The notes: a model not told the origin generated them from the letters alone. A stretch of DNA of 64,000 nucleotides from Polaromonas sp. (GCA_028292745.1 JAQGLT010000061.1:1-64000); one strand, 5' to 3'; positions 17,892 to 27,181 are shown, counted from the first letter of the stretch. Made by a program: numbers and translations.

Positions 17892-18068
17892 ATGCTTTAT
17901 CTTCTTTCCAAAATCGTCGGGTTCATGACGCCTGACAAAACGCCGGCATCGACAGGCGATGTCGCTTACCAGCTCCTGGCGCATGCGCAAGCCGGTGCCG
18001 GGCGCGACCCGTACCGGGCCCAGGAGCTTCGCGAGGCGGCTTGCGCTTATCTGCGCGTCGTACGCTGA
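17892..18068 (+). CDS. Small hypothetical protein (58 residues), below the ORF-track cutoff
   Basis: An open frame ATG 17892 to TGA 18068 encodes MLYLLSKIVGFMTPDKT... and ends ELREAACAYLRVVR. It has a short hydrophobic N-terminus and a helical, alanine-rich C-terminal half (DVAYQLLAHAQAGAG). A weak GAGG lies about 12 bases upstream. The composition is protein-like, and no longer reading frame on either strand explains the sequence. It sits between the divergent metallophosphoesterase gene and the convergent LysR gene. No function is recognised. Confidence 0.5.
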   Translation: MLYLLSKIVGFMTPDKTPASTGDVAYQLLAHAQAGAGRDPYRAQELREAACAYLRVVR

Positions 18069-18104
18069 TGCCCGATGCTTGAACGGCAGCGCCTGGCGCG
18101 TTGT

Positions 18105-19061
18105 TCAGGCTGAAAATGCCTTTTCCGCCGCCCGAACAACCGCCTGACGCAGCCAGGCATGGGCGCTGCGCTGCTGCGAGCGCCGGTGCCACAGCGCATC
18201 CACGTTCACCGGTGAAACCTTGAAAGGAAGGGCGCGCAGGGCCAGCTGGTCTTCAATATGGGTCACCTGCACGAAATGGCGCGGCAGCACGGTGAGCAAG
18301 TTGGATTTGGCCACCACGCGCCCGGCGGTGAAAAACTGGTTGACCGTCAGCACCACGCGCCGTTCCCGGCCCAGCGCCGCCAGCGACTCGTCGATGAATC
18401 CGTAAGGCCGGCCTGAAAAGCTCACCAGCATATGCCGGGCCGAGCAATAACCGTCCAGCGTCAGTGGACCTGCGGCGAGCGGATGGTTCTTGCGCATCAC
18501 GCACACATATTCGCCATCGTAGAGCCGCTGAAACAGAAACGGCGCGGGTTCGCCGCTTTGCGCCTTGGCGGTCAGGTCAGGCACTACCGAGGGGAAATAG
18601 CCTATCGCCAGGTCGCATGCCTCCTCGTCCAGCAGCTGGCGTGGATCGCGTGTGGTCAGCGGCACCACCCGCAGCCCGACACCGGGCGCTTCCTGTTCCA
18701 GGATGTCGCTCAGGCCGGGAATCAGGCTGGCCGCTGTCGCATCGGCCATGGCCAGCACGAATGTCAGGGTCGCTTCGGTCGGCACGAATTCGCTGGGAAT
18801 GAGCGCTGCCTGCAATTGCCGCAGCGCTTCGCGCACCGATGGCCAGATGACCAGTGCGCGCGGCGTGGGCGCCATGCCTTGCCCGCTGCGATGCACCAGG
18901 TCGTCGCCCAGCGTTTCGCGCAGGCGCCGCAAGGCATTGCTGACGGCCGGTTGCGTCAGCGACAGGTTGCGCGCGGCCCGCGTCAGGCTGCGTTCGGCCA
19001 TGACCTCGTCAAAGACACGCAACAGGTTCAAGTCCAGGGTGCGGAAGTTTGGCGTGTTCAA
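18105..19061 (-). CDS. LysR-family transcriptional regulator
   Basis: The 318-residue protein has the standard N-terminal winged helix-turn-helix: LDLNLLRVFDEVMAERSLTRAARNLSLTQPAVSNALRRLRE, followed by the linker helix (DLVHRSGQGMAPTPRA). A periplasmic-binding-protein-like effector domain occupies the rest. The full DLNLL/RTLDLNLL start resembles the NodD/NahR-type branch. The divergently transcribed small membrane protein gene (start 19216) shares a 150-bp AT-rich intergenic region and is the first candidate target, by the usual LysR arrangement. The effector is unknown. Confidence 0.9.
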   Translation of the reverse strand: MNTPNFRTLDLNLLRVFDEVMAERSLTRAARNLSLTQPAVSNALRRLRETLGDDLVHRSGQGMAPTPRALVIWPSVREALRQLQAALIPSEFVPTEATLTFVLAMADATAASLIPGLSDILEQEAPGVGLRVVPLTTRDPRQLLDEEACDLAIGYFPSVVPDLTAKAQSGEPAPFLFQRLYDGEYVCVMRKNHPLAAGPLTLDGYCSARHMLVSFSGRPYGFIDESLAALGRERRVVLTVNQFFTAGRVVAKSNLLTVLPRHFVQVTHIEDQLALRALPFKVSPVNVDALWHRRSQQRSAHAWLRQAVVRAAEKAFSA

Positions 19062-19215
19062 GCGGGTTTCCTTCCAGGTTAAGTCCGAATCAATTCATCA
19101 CCCATGTGAATAATATTAATCACAAATATAAAGTTGAACAATATAAGTATTAACCCTAATATAGCGACATCCGCTGCCAATCAAGCGCAGCAAAATGTTG
19201 TCAAAGGAGTGCATC

Positions 19216-19644
19216 ATGTCCAGTTTCGTTAATGTCAAATATCCTGCCCATCATCACGGCGCAGACCGCGTTGAGGCGGTTATCGTTGCCGGGCAACAGT
19301 TGCGTCATGGTTTTTCCGGCGCCCGTGGCCTGGCCACGCTGCTCTTGTCGGCCGTGGCCGCTGCGGTCATGGTCGTGGCCTATCAGGTCATGGACAGTGT
19401 TGCCGAAGGCCATCTGCTGGTCATGTGGGTTGGCTTGTGGTGCGTGGCTTTTACGGCACTTGCCTTTTTTGCCGGCGCTGCCCGGCGAATTGCGCTGCGC
19501 ACCCGAAATGGGTTGAATGCCTGGTCACGCAGCCTGGCCGAAGCGCGTGCCGACCAGCGCCTGTGGGCCATCGCAAAAGCGGATGCGCGGGTCATGCGTG
19601 ATCTGCAGGCCGCAGTGCTGCGCGATGAGGCGCAAACGCGTTGA
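19216..19644 (+). CDS. Conserved hypothetical membrane protein with two TM segments
   Basis: The start is set at ATG 19216 by AAAGGAG eight bases upstream, rather than 19195 in the track. The 142-residue product has a polar N-terminus with HHHGADRVEAV. Two hydrophobic helices follow: about residues 37-57 (LATLLLSAVAAAVMVVAYQVM) and 68-88 (MWVGLWCVAFTALAFFAGAA). The tail is a charged coiled-coil-like region (WSRSLAEARADQRLWAIAKADARVM). I do not recognise a named family. It is divergent from the LysR gene and followed by a bidirectional terminator. Confidence 0.7.
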   Translation: MSSFVNVKYPAHHHGADRVEAVIVAGQQLRHGFSGARGLATLLLSAVAAAVMVVAYQVMDSVAEGHLLVMWVGLWCVAFTALAFFAGAARRIALRTRNGLNAWSRSLAEARADQRLWAIAKADARVMRDLQAAVLRDEAQTR

Positions 19645-19698
19645 AGCGCTTGGTAAACGGCCAGCAGCGCCGGTTGCACGGCGTGACCGGCCAGCCAT

Positions 19699-19730
19699 GA
19701 AAAAGCCACCGATCAGGTGGCTTTTTTTTG
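19699..19730. terminator. Bidirectional rho-independent terminator
   Basis: AAAAAGCCACC GATCA GGTGGCTTTTTTTT forms a perfect stem with A- and T-runs on both sides. It lies between the convergent membrane protein gene and pckG and could stop transcription from both. Confidence 0.9.
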
Positions 19731-19826
19731 CGCCGGGGCTTCGCTGACGTTGCCTTTCGCAAGGAGCAGATGCGGTGCAGCGCCGCATGGCGCTGCACCG
19801 CATGGAACGCCTTGAAGCCAGGCGCT

Positions 19827-21689
19827 TCAGGCGGCAAGCCGGCGCTCGATGGCCGCCTTGGTTTCGCCCAGTTCCTTGGGCAGGTGGTGTTCGAGCTGTT
19901 TGAACAGCTCGTCATGCAGTTCCAGCTCCTTCAGCCAGGCGGCCTTGTCGATGCTGGTCACGGTGTCGAACTGCTCGGCGCTGAAGTCCAGGCCCGTCCA
20001 GTTCAGGTCTTCGTAGCTCGGGCTGATGCCGGTGACATGGGCTTGGCCCTTGCCCTGGCCTTCAATGCGGTCGATCATCCAGGCCAGCACGCGCATGTTC
20101 TCGCCATAGCCGGGCCAGACGAACTGGCCGTCCTGGCCCTTGCGGAACCAGTTGGTGGTGTAGATTTTTGGCAGCGTGGCGCCCATGGCCTGCAGCTTCT
20201 GGCCCATGTTCAGCCAGTGCTGGAAGTAGTCGCTCATGTTGTAGCCCGCAAACGGCAGCATCGCAAACGGGTCGCGGCGCACCACGCCTGCCTGGCCGGT
20301 CGCTGCAGCGGTGGTTTCCGAGCCCATGGTGGCCGCCATGTACACGCCTTCGACCCAGTTGCGCGCTTCCGCCACCAGCGGCACCGTGGTCGAGCGGCGA
20401 CCGCCGAAAATGAACGCGTCGATCGCCACGCCTTTGGGGTCGTCCCAGGCGCTGTCGAGCGCGGGATTGTTGGTGGCCGCAACGGTAAACCGGGCATTGG
20501 GATGGGCCGCTTTTGCACCGGTTTGCCTGGCAATTTCCGGTGTCCAGTCATTGCCCTGCCAGTCGATCAGGTGCGCAGGAAGGCTGCCGGTGTCTTTTTC
20601 CATCCCTTCCCACCACACGTCACCGTCATCGGTCAGCGCGACGTTGGTGAAAATGGTGTCGCGCTCCAGGCTGCGCATGCAGTTCGGGTTGGTCAGCAAA
20701 TTGGTGCCGGGCGCCACGCCAAAATAACCGGCTTCGGGGTTGATGGCATAGAGCTTGCCATCGGCGGCGGGTTTGATCCAGGCGATGTCGTCGCCAATCG
20801 TGGTGACTTTCCAGCCGTCGAACCCGGCGGGGGGCACCAGCATCGAGAAATTGGTCTTGCCGCAGGCGCTTGGAAAGGCGGCGGCGACATGGTATTTCCT
20901 GCCCTGCGGATTCGTCACGCCCAAAATCAGCATGTGCTCTGCAAGCCAGCCTTCGTCGCGGCCCATGTTGGATGCAATGCGCAGCGCAAAGCATTTCTTG
21001 CCCAGCAATGCGTTGCCGCCATAGCCCGAGCCATAGGACCAGATTTCACGGGTTTCCGGGTAATGCACGATGTACTTGGTCTTGTTGCACGGCCACGAAA
21101 CGTCCTGCTGGCCTTGCGCAAGCGGCGCGCCCACCGTGTGCACGCAGGGCACGAAATGGCCTTCCGTGCCCAGCACGTCAAACACCGCCTTGCCCATGCG
21201 CGTCATGATCTTCATGTTGACCGCCACATACGGGCTGTCGGAGAGTTCGATGCCGATGTGCGCAATCGGCGAGCCCAGCGGGCCCATGCTGAAGGGCACC
21301 ACGTACAGGGTGCGTCCGCGCATGCAGCCGTCAAACAGCGGCTGCAGCGTGGCGCGCATCTGGCCCGGCTCCATCCAGTTGTTGGTCGGCCCGGCGTCTT
21401 CCTTGCGGGCCGAGCAGATGTAGGTCCGGTCTTCCACGCGGGCCACATCGGTGGGGTCGCTTTGCGCCAGGAAGCTGTTCGGGCGTTTCGCTTCGTTGAG
21501 CTTTTTGAAGGTGCCCGCATCGACCAGCTGCTGGCAAAGCCGCTGGTACTCGGCCTCGCTGCCATCGCACCAGTACACCGTTTCGGGTTTGCACAGGGCC
21601 ACCATGTCGGCAACCCAGGCGATGAGCTTTGCGTTTTTGACGTAGGCGGGCGTATTGAGACTAAGCCCTTGCATGACCGGTTGATTCAT
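19827..21689 (-). CDS. pckG: Phosphoenolpyruvate carboxykinase (GTP)
   Basis: This converts oxaloacetate and GTP to PEP and CO2, the entry step of gluconeogenesis. The GTP-type family is clear from [16 protein letters not shown] (kinase-1a P-loop) near residue 280, [10 protein letters not shown] (kinase-2), [14 protein letters not shown] and the purine-binding [19 protein letters not shown]. The 620-residue length is full. The ORF extends upstream to 21884, but [14 protein letters not shown] at 21689 is the natural start; upstream residues are not protein-like. The gene is monocistronic, convergent with the gene before it, and separated by the terminator at 19.7 kb. The long 5' region (21690-22140) is AT-rich and may carry regulation. 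Confidence 0.95.
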   Translation of the reverse strand: MNQPVMQGLSLNTPAYVKNAKLIAWVADMVALCKPETVYWCDGSEAEYQRLCQQLVDAGTFKKLNEAKRPNSFLAQSDPTDVARVEDRTYICSARKEDAGPTNNWMEPGQMRATLQPLFDGCMRGRTLYVVPFSMGPLGSPIAHIGIELSDSPYVAVNMKIMTRMGKAVFDVLGTEGHFVPCVHTVGAPLAQGQQDVSWPCNKTKYIVHYPETREIWSYGSGYGGNALLGKKCFALRIASNMGRDEGWLAEHMLILGVTNPQGRKYHVAAAFPSACGKTNFSMLVPPAGFDGWKVTTIGDDIAWIKPAADGKLYAINPEAGYFGVAPGTNLLTNPNCMRSLERDTIFTNVALTDDGDVWWEGMEKDTGSLPAHLIDWQGNDWTPEIARQTGAKAAHPNARFTVAATNNPALDSAWDDPKGVAIDAFIFGGRRSTTVPLVAEARNWVEGVYMAATMGSETTAAATGQAGVVRRDPFAMLPFAGYNMSDYFQHWLNMGQKLQAMGATLPKIYTTNWFRKGQDGQFVWPGYGENMRVLAWMIDRIEGQGKGQAHVTGISPSYEDLNWTGLDFSAEQFDTVTSIDKAAWLKELELHDELFKQLEHHLPKELGETKAAIERRLAA

Positions 21690-22144
21690 CGAAATACTTC
21701 CAAAGTTAAAAAGCGTGATTTCGATAAACGTCGGCATCGGCCGTCTGGACGGCAACAGGGCGCGGGACGTTTGTCGAAATGAGGCTTTTCTGGCGCTGGT
21801 TTGACGCAAGACCGTCCCTGTCCCAGGGAGAAGTTTCGGTCGGTAAAGGCGGCTGCCAGCGCGCTGCGAAGCAGGGATCGACAAAGCTGCAAGTCGCCCG
21901 CCTTCACCACAGGACGGCCAGAAGCGTATTTTAGAAATATAAGAATCAGTTGCACCCCAAAGATATGCAAAATACGCATGAGGTTATGTCTATATTTTTT
22001 ATAGACATCTGACACGAAAGGGGCACTGCGTTCAAATTGCGCCGTCCAGCAAGGCCTGAACCAAATCACAAGACGCTATTTTTTTAATAGCTAATAACCC
22101 TTACCGGATAAGCGCTGTGGCCACTTTTTATTTGTTTTTCAATT
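21690..22144. other. 455-bp intergenic region upstream of pckG
   Basis: No gene is visible. The stretch 21930-22020 is AT-rich with near-repeated TATA-like blocks (GTCTATATTTTTTATAGAC is a 19-bp near-palindrome around 21988-22006), a plausible operator or promoter area for pckG. A decayed dispersed repeat lies at about 22075-22122. Confidence 0.5.
22075..22122 (+). repeat. Dispersed ~50-bp palindromic repeat, degenerate copy
   Basis: GCTATTTTTTTAATAGCTAATAACCC...AAGCGCTGTGGCC keeps the stem and the terminal GCGCT but has a changed spacer. Confidence 0.55.
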
Positions 22145-22780
22145 TTAAAGCTGGACCAGGCCTGCCAGCGCGAGCTGCGCAGGCCTTTCGTAGTCCGCGA
22201 CGACCCAGGTACGGCCTGAATGCCGGGCCGCCTGCGCCAGTACCGCCAGCAGGTAGTCAATCGACGGGCGATCCAGCGCCATGAAAGGCTGGTCAAGCAG
22301 CGTGACCGGCGCACCGCACGCCAACGCGCCAGCCACAAGCACCTTGCGCCGGGTGCCGGTGGACATCATGAACAACGCCTTGTCCAGGTGCGGCGCGAGC
22401 GACAGCCCCTTGGCATGCAGCGCCAGCGCGTCGGGATCGAAATCGGGGTGGCTTCGCGGCAGGCTGGCAAAGATCTGCCGCGCGGTCTGCTGGTCCAGCG
22501 CGGTGTCGCGCGGGTCCAGCCAGGCCACCTGTTGCCGGTAGCGCTCGGGATGGTCAGCCAGGCTCACGCCCTTGATGCGCAGTTCGCCCTGGGCCAATGC
22601 CATTGGCAGGCCCGCCAGCAGCCGCAGCAAGGTGGTTTTGCCGCTGCCTTCATCGCCGCAGACGAACGTCACGCCGGGCCCTACAGCCAGCGAGAACTGC
22701 TCCAGCAAAAGTGGGCCGGGCGGATGCGGGTAGCCGAACGAAAGCCGGTCGGCTTGCAAAATGGGAATGCTGGGGTGCAT
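22145..22780 (-). CDS. ABC transporter ATP-binding protein (orphan)
   Basis: The 211-residue ATPase (start ATG 22780, MHPSIPILQADRL) has Walker A GDEGSGKTTLLRLLAGLP near residue 40. The signature region is variant: MSTGTRRKVLVAGAL instead of LSGGQ. Walker B is PVTLLDQPFMALD, and a TWVVADYE switch region lacks the usual H-loop histidine at the expected place. STGTR-type signatures occur in CcmA-like ATPases. No permease gene is adjacent, so the partner is unknown or the protein acts alone. It is followed in the other direction by the pckG upstream region. Confidence 0.8.
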   Translation of the reverse strand: MHPSIPILQADRLSFGYPHPPGPLLLEQFSLAVGPGVTFVCGDEGSGKTTLLRLLAGLPMALAQGELRIKGVSLADHPERYRQQVAWLDPRDTALDQQTARQIFASLPRSHPDFDPDALALHAKGLSLAPHLDKALFMMSTGTRRKVLVAGALACGAPVTLLDQPFMALDRPSIDYLLAVLAQAARHSGRTWVVADYERPAQLALAGLVQL

Positions 22781-22925
22781 TGGGGCGCCTTTTGAATGAA
22801 GGGGCCGGCCGGCAAAGCCTGTCATTGCATTTCCAAATCAGCTCGATCACCGCTGATTTTTGCAGCTTCGCGCCTGGCCTCGGAGCGAGGAGGAAATGGA
22901 ACACGCCTCGGCGTTGCGCCTCCCA

Positions 22926-22955
22926 TGAAAAAAGTCCGCCTGGCGCGGACTTTTC
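22926..22955. terminator. Rho-independent terminator (works on the minus strand)
   Basis: AAAAAAGTCCGCC TGG CGCGGACTTTT forms a strong stem with flanking A/T runs. On the minus strand it follows the 55-residue membrane protein gene and separates it from the ABC ATPase gene. Confidence 0.8.
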
Positions 22956-22984
22956 GTCAAGGGCGTAGCGGCCGCAAAGCGGTG

Positions 22985-23152
22985 TCAGGCCAGGTAAACG
23001 GCAATGAATGCCAGCAGAAAAATCAATACGGCGCCGACCAGTGGGAGCACCCAGGGAATCATCGGGACGATGGCGTCAACCGCATCTTGCTCTTGCGCCG
23101 GCGTGGGGCTGCTGTGGGCAGCGTTGGTCGTGTGTTGGGTTGAAGGGTTCAT
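22985..23152 (-). CDS. Small single-pass membrane protein (55 residues), below the ORF-track cutoff
   Basis: ATG 23152 to TGA 22985 encodes MNPSTQHTTNAAHSSPTPAQ... then a 20-residue hydrophobic helix (IPWVLPLVGAVLIFLLAFIA) ending VYLA. AGGAG five bases before the ATG is a good ribosome-binding site, and a terminator follows 30 bp after the stop, so this is a well-delimited transcription unit. The polar N-terminus is probably cytoplasmic or disordered. I cannot assign a function. Confidence 0.7.
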   Translation of the reverse strand: MNPSTQHTTNAAHSSPTPAQEQDAVDAIVPMIPWVLPLVGAVLIFLLAFIAVYLA

Positions 23153-23266
23153 GGAGCTCCTGGAATGCTTGGGAAAACGGCTTCGAGTTTACCTTTTCCG
23201 CTGGGCTTGGGGGCAATGGCCTTGCGCAGCGGCCTTCTGCATGGGCGCTGGCGGCAGCTGCTTTTT

Positions 23267-24469
23267 TCAATGCTGTTCGCAGGCCGCGAAACCGGCTGCG
23301 TTCAGCGTGGCCAGCACCTGCGCGATGTGCGCCGGGCCGCGCGTTTGCACCACCAGTTCAATCTCCACGTTCTGCGCTGCCAGCATGGTGAAGGCGCGCT
23401 GGTGATGCACTTCCTCGATGTTGGCGCCGGCATCGGCCACGGTGGCCGTGATCTTGGCGAGCGAGCCTGGAATGTCGCGCGCGCTCACCCGGATGCGCGC
23501 CAGCCGCCCGGCGCGCACCATGCCGCGCTCGATGATGGCCGCCAGCAGCAGCGGGTCGATGTTGCCGCCGCACAGCACCAGCCCGACCTTCATGCCGGCA
23601 AAGCGGGCCGGATATTTGAGCAGCGCCGCCAGCCCGGCCGCGCCCGCGCCCTCCACCAGGGTTTTTTCGATCTCCAGCAGCATCACCATGGCCTGCTCGA
23701 TGTCGCCCTCGTCCACCAGCAGCAAGTCGTCGACGCGCTTGGCAATGATGGCCTGCGCAATCACGCCCGGGGTGCCGACGGCAATGCCATCGGCAATCGT
23801 GCTGCTTCCCTGGGGGTGCTGCGTGCCCTTGATGGCATTGACCATTCCCGGAAAGCGCGAGGTCTGCACGCCGATGATTTCAATGCCGGGCTTGAGGGCC
23901 TTGGCCGCCGTCGCCATGCCGGCAATCAGCCCGCCGCCGCCCACGGCAATCACCAGCACCTCCAGCTCCGGGACGGCCCGCAGCATTTCCAGCCCGACGG
24001 TTCCCTGGCCGGCCACGATGGCTTCATCGTCGTACGGGTGCACAAACACCAGCCCTTCGCGCTCGGCCAGCGCCAGCGCATGGCCGCGCGATGCGTCGAG
24101 CGTGTCGCCGTGCAGAACCACTTCGGCGCCAAAGCCGCGCGTGCGCTCGATTTTCACGCCCGGAGTGAAAAGCGGCATCACGATGACGGCGCGCACGCCC
24201 AGGCGCTGGGCATGGTAGGCCACCCCCTGGGCGTGGTTGCCCGCGCTCATCGCGATCACGCCGCGCAGCCGCTCGGCCTCTGTCAGCTGCGCCAGTTTGT
24301 TGCAGGCGCCGCGCTCCTTGAAAGAGGCGGTGTACTGCAGGTTCTCGAACTTCAGGTAAATCTCCGCTCCGGTCAGCTGCGACAAGGTGCGCGACTCCAC
24401 GCAGGGCGTGTTGAGCAGGTGGCCGTGCAGGCGCTGGGCGGCTTGTTCGATGTCGGTCAGGCTGAGCAT
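23267..24469 (-). CDS. ilvA: Threonine ammonia-lyase (PLP-dependent), with C-terminal ACT domain
   Basis: This enzyme deaminates L-threonine to 2-oxobutyrate. The PLP lysine lies in ENLQYTASFKERGACNKL near residue 52, the phosphate-binding glycine loop in VIAVGGGGLIAGMATA near 180, and VGLVLCGGNIDPLLL is the late serine/cysteine region. The last 75 residues (IRVSARDIPGSLAKITATVADAGANIEEVHHQRAF) form one ACT domain. The total of 400 residues matches the short, single-ACT form rather than the long biosynthetic E. coli IlvA. The track ORF starts at 24982, but ATG 24469 (MLSLTDIEQAAQRLHG) is the family start. It may serve isoleucine synthesis or threonine breakdown; the ACT domain implies allosteric control. 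Confidence 0.92.
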   Translation of the reverse strand: MLSLTDIEQAAQRLHGHLLNTPCVESRTLSQLTGAEIYLKFENLQYTASFKERGACNKLAQLTEAERLRGVIAMSAGNHAQGVAYHAQRLGVRAVIVMPLFTPGVKIERTRGFGAEVVLHGDTLDASRGHALALAEREGLVFVHPYDDEAIVAGQGTVGLEMLRAVPELEVLVIAVGGGGLIAGMATAAKALKPGIEIIGVQTSRFPGMVNAIKGTQHPQGSSTIADGIAVGTPGVIAQAIIAKRVDDLLLVDEGDIEQAMVMLLEIEKTLVEGAGAAGLAALLKYPARFAGMKVGLVLCGGNIDPLLLAAIIERGMVRAGRLARIRVSARDIPGSLAKITATVADAGANIEEVHHQRAFTMLAAQNVEIELVVQTRGPAHIAQVLATLNAAGFAACEQH

Positions 24470-24683
24470 GGATTTCCTTTGGGTGGCGCGGTGGCAAGGT
24501 GATGCACGAAGGGCACGCCAGTCATTTTCAGCCGCTTTCAGCCGGCTGCCGACCCTGTTGGCCGTGCGTGGTGTGCAGGTAGTGTCTTCCATGAAGCTTG
24601 CGCTTGCGTTATGGTGCTGTCTCTGTGCATCAATAAAAAAATTGGAGGATGGGATAGAGGTGGCTGCCAACCGGAGTTTGTCC

Positions 24684-27062
24684 ATGAACAAGCGTTCTCT
24701 TGCCGAGCATTCCGAACTTTCGCAGCAATGGCTGCTGTCCCCCGGGCTGAAGGACGCACCGGTGCTGGACCTGATGTGCTCGCATTTTGTCCTGACCCTG
24801 GCAGCGCGGCAGGGCGCCAAATTCAACGTGCGGCGCGACCTGAACAGCCTGCTGTCGCTGTCGGGCCGCCACCTGGTGTGGCCGCTGCCGGCGCTGCAGC
24901 GGCTGCGAGAATTCTTGAATCGCCGCTGCAAGGGCAATGACTTCTGGCATGAGCACGAAAGCCTGTCTGACGCCGAATTCATGGCGCGCCACGGCGTCTG
25001 GCGCGGCCCTTACGAGGAAGGCACGCTGTTTTTCTACCTCGACGAGCATGCCAAGGACCAGCCGAAAGACCTGCTGTCGGTCTTGGCCGCCACCGGCGAC
25101 TGGCTGGCCCATGCGCTGAAAAAGCAGTCCACGCTGGTCGAGAAGAACATCGAGGCCCTGGCCAGCCTGCTCCAGCTCAACCGCGCCGAACGGGCGCTGC
25201 TGCTTTACGGCACGCTGGCGCGCTACCAGCGCGACCTGCGCTCGCTGCTGGTCGAGTTCAAGGTCAACAACGCCCCCGAGGCCTATGCTGCCATTGCCGA
25301 GGTGGCCGGGGTCAAGGCTCCGGAAGTCGCCGAGGCGCTGCGGCCGGGCTCCCGGCTGGAGCGCATCGGCATGGTTGAAAACCTGATTTCCGAGCACAAC
25401 CTCACCGACCGGGCCGACCTGATGAAGGTGAGCGAGAAGCTGCCGCCCGTGCTCATGCGCAAGTACCGCGACCACAGCGAGCTGATGGCCGTTTTCACCC
25501 GCCCAGCCAGCCGCAGCCTGCTGGGGATGGCCGATTTTGCATTTGTGCAGGACGATGCCGAGGTGCTGGCGGCCTTGCTGCGCAACGCGGTCGCGGGCAG
25601 GGAGCAGGGCGTCAATGTGCTGCTCTACGGCCCGCCCGGCACCGGCAAGACCGAGCTGGCCAAGGTGGTGGCGCAGGCCGCCGGCCTGGATTTGTTCGAG
25701 GTCGAATATGCCGACCGCGACGGCAACTCGCTGAGCGGGCGCGACCGCTACCGCTCGCTGCAGATCGCCCAGGTGTTTTTGAAGGGCAGCGCCCACTCGG
25801 CGCTGCTGTTCGACGAGGTGGAGGACGTGTTTCCGCCCATTTCAAGCGAAGCCGCGCAGCTCATGGCCCGCTCCGAGCAGCTGAGCGCCCCGGCCAGCCA
25901 TTCGGTCAGCGGCAAGGCGTGGGTCAACCAGATACTCGAATCCAACGCGGTGCCGACGATCTGGGTGACCAACCGCATCGAGCAGATCGACCCGGCGTTT
26001 CGCCGCCGCTTTGCCTACCACCTGGAGCTGCGGTCGCCGCCGCCGGGAGCGCGCGAGGGCATCATCCGCCGCACGCTCGAAGGCGTGCAGGTCAGCGACG
26101 CGTTCGTGGCCAAGCTCACCGCCCGCAAGGGCCTGACGCCAGCGCAGATCCGCACCGCGGTACGCTTTGCGCGCCTGGCCAGCGCCCCCGAGAAGGCCGT
26201 GGACGCCGAGGTCGATGGCGCCGGGATGCAAGCCATCCTCGCCGGTGGCCGGCCCGCGCTGATGGAGGCGCTGATCGAGCGGCAGCTCAAGAACGCCGAT
26301 GTTGCCCTGGGCAACAAGACCGAGGCCAGGGGGCGGCGCAGCGTCACCACCTACGACCTGGCGATGCTCAACGTGGAATCGCGGTTTGAAATTCCGCGCA
26401 TGGTGCAGGCCCTTAAAAGCCGGGGCCACGGCAGCCTGTGTTTTTACGGCCCCCCGGGCACCGGAAAAACCGCGCTGGCCGAGCATATCGCCAGTGCCCT
26501 GGAGCAGCCCCTGATCATCAAGCAGGCCAGCGACCTGATGAGCAAGTACGTGGGCGAAACCGAGCAGCACATGGCCGCGATGTTCCGCGAGGCCGAAGCT
26601 GAAAAAGCCGTGCTGCTGCTCGACGAGGCCGACAGTTTTCTGCAGGACCGGCGCGGCGCCCAGCGCACCTACGAGGTGACCGAGGTCAACGAGATGCTGC
26701 AGGGCATGGAGCGCTATGGCGGCATTTTCATCTGCACCACGAACCTGCTGGAAACGCTGGACCAGGCCGCGCTGCGGCGCTTCACCTTCAAGATCAAATT
26801 CATGCCGCTGACCGCCGCACAGCGCGAGACGATGTTCGTCACCGAAGCGCTGGGTGGCGATGCGTCGCTGCTGACGGCGCCAGTGCAAAGACGGCTGGCC
26901 CAGCTGACGCAGCTGTGCCCCGGCGATTTCGCGGCGGTCAAGCGGCAGGGGGTAATTCTCGATGCGCAGCTGTCGGCGGAAGAATTCCTGGCGCAGCTGG
27001 AGGCCGAGCACCGCATCAAGCCCGAGGTGCGGGAAGGGCGGTCGATGGGGTTCATGCGTTAG
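24684..27062 (+). CDS. Tandem-AAA ATPase of unknown function
   Basis: Starting at MNKRSLAEHSEL (24684), the 792-residue protein has a helical N-terminal region of about 300 residues with no recognised domain. Two AAA modules follow. The first has Walker A GPPGTGKTELAKVV near residue 315 and Walker B SALLFDEVEDVFPP. The second has GPPGTGKTALAEHI near residue 588 and VLLLDEADSFLQDRR. Both have sensor-1 asparagines (WVTNRIEQID, CTTNLLETLD) and arginine-finger-like RR pairs. This resembles Cdc48/p97-like double rings in architecture, but the CDC48 N-domain is missing. It is divergent from ilvA with 214 bp between. Protein remodelling is the general role of the fold; the substrate is unknown. Confidence 0.82.
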   Translation: MNKRSLAEHSELSQQWLLSPGLKDAPVLDLMCSHFVLTLAARQGAKFNVRRDLNSLLSLSGRHLVWPLPALQRLREFLNRRCKGNDFWHEHESLSDAEFMARHGVWRGPYEEGTLFFYLDEHAKDQPKDLLSVLAATGDWLAHALKKQSTLVEKNIEALASLLQLNRAERALLLYGTLARYQRDLRSLLVEFKVNNAPEAYAAIAEVAGVKAPEVAEALRPGSRLERIGMVENLISEHNLTDRADLMKVSEKLPPVLMRKYRDHSELMAVFTRPASRSLLGMADFAFVQDDAEVLAALLRNAVAGREQGVNVLLYGPPGTGKTELAKVVAQAAGLDLFEVEYADRDGNSLSGRDRYRSLQIAQVFLKGSAHSALLFDEVEDVFPPISSEAAQLMARSEQLSAPASHSVSGKAWVNQILESNAVPTIWVTNRIEQIDPAFRRRFAYHLELRSPPPGAREGIIRRTLEGVQVSDAFVAKLTARKGLTPAQIRTAVRFARLASAPEKAVDAEVDGAGMQAILAGGRPALMEALIERQLKNADVALGNKTEARGRRSVTTYDLAMLNVESRFEIPRMVQALKSRGHGSLCFYGPPGTGKTALAEHIASALEQPLIIKQASDLMSKYVGETEQHMAAMFREAEAEKAVLLLDEADSFLQDRRGAQRTYEVTEVNEMLQGMERYGGIFICTTNLLETLDQAALRRFTFKIKFMPLTAAQRETMFVTEALGGDASLLTAPVQRRLAQLTQLCPGDFAAVKRQGVILDAQLSAEEFLAQLEAEHRIKPEVREGRSMGFMR

Positions 27063-27132
27063 CCTGAAAATTGTCGTCCTTCAGCAAAGGCTGATTTCAC
27101 GGTTGCCCAATCCCCTGATTTCAAGTCGAGTT

Positions 27133-27181
27133 TGCTATTAATTCAATAGCTGATTACGCAGGCCCATCATGCGCTACAGCC
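27133..27181 (+). repeat. Dispersed ~50-bp palindromic repeat
   Basis: TTGCTATTAATTCAATAGCTGATTACGCAGG...CATGCGCTACAGCC: a well-kept copy between the convergent ends of the tandem-AAA gene and recQ. Confidence 0.75.

Noticed and set aside
19728-21782. Long plus-strand ORF of 684 residues opposite pckG
   Set aside because: It is antisense to the strongly supported pckG; its composition is His/Arg/Gly-rich and domain-free, typical of a GC-rich shadow ORF.
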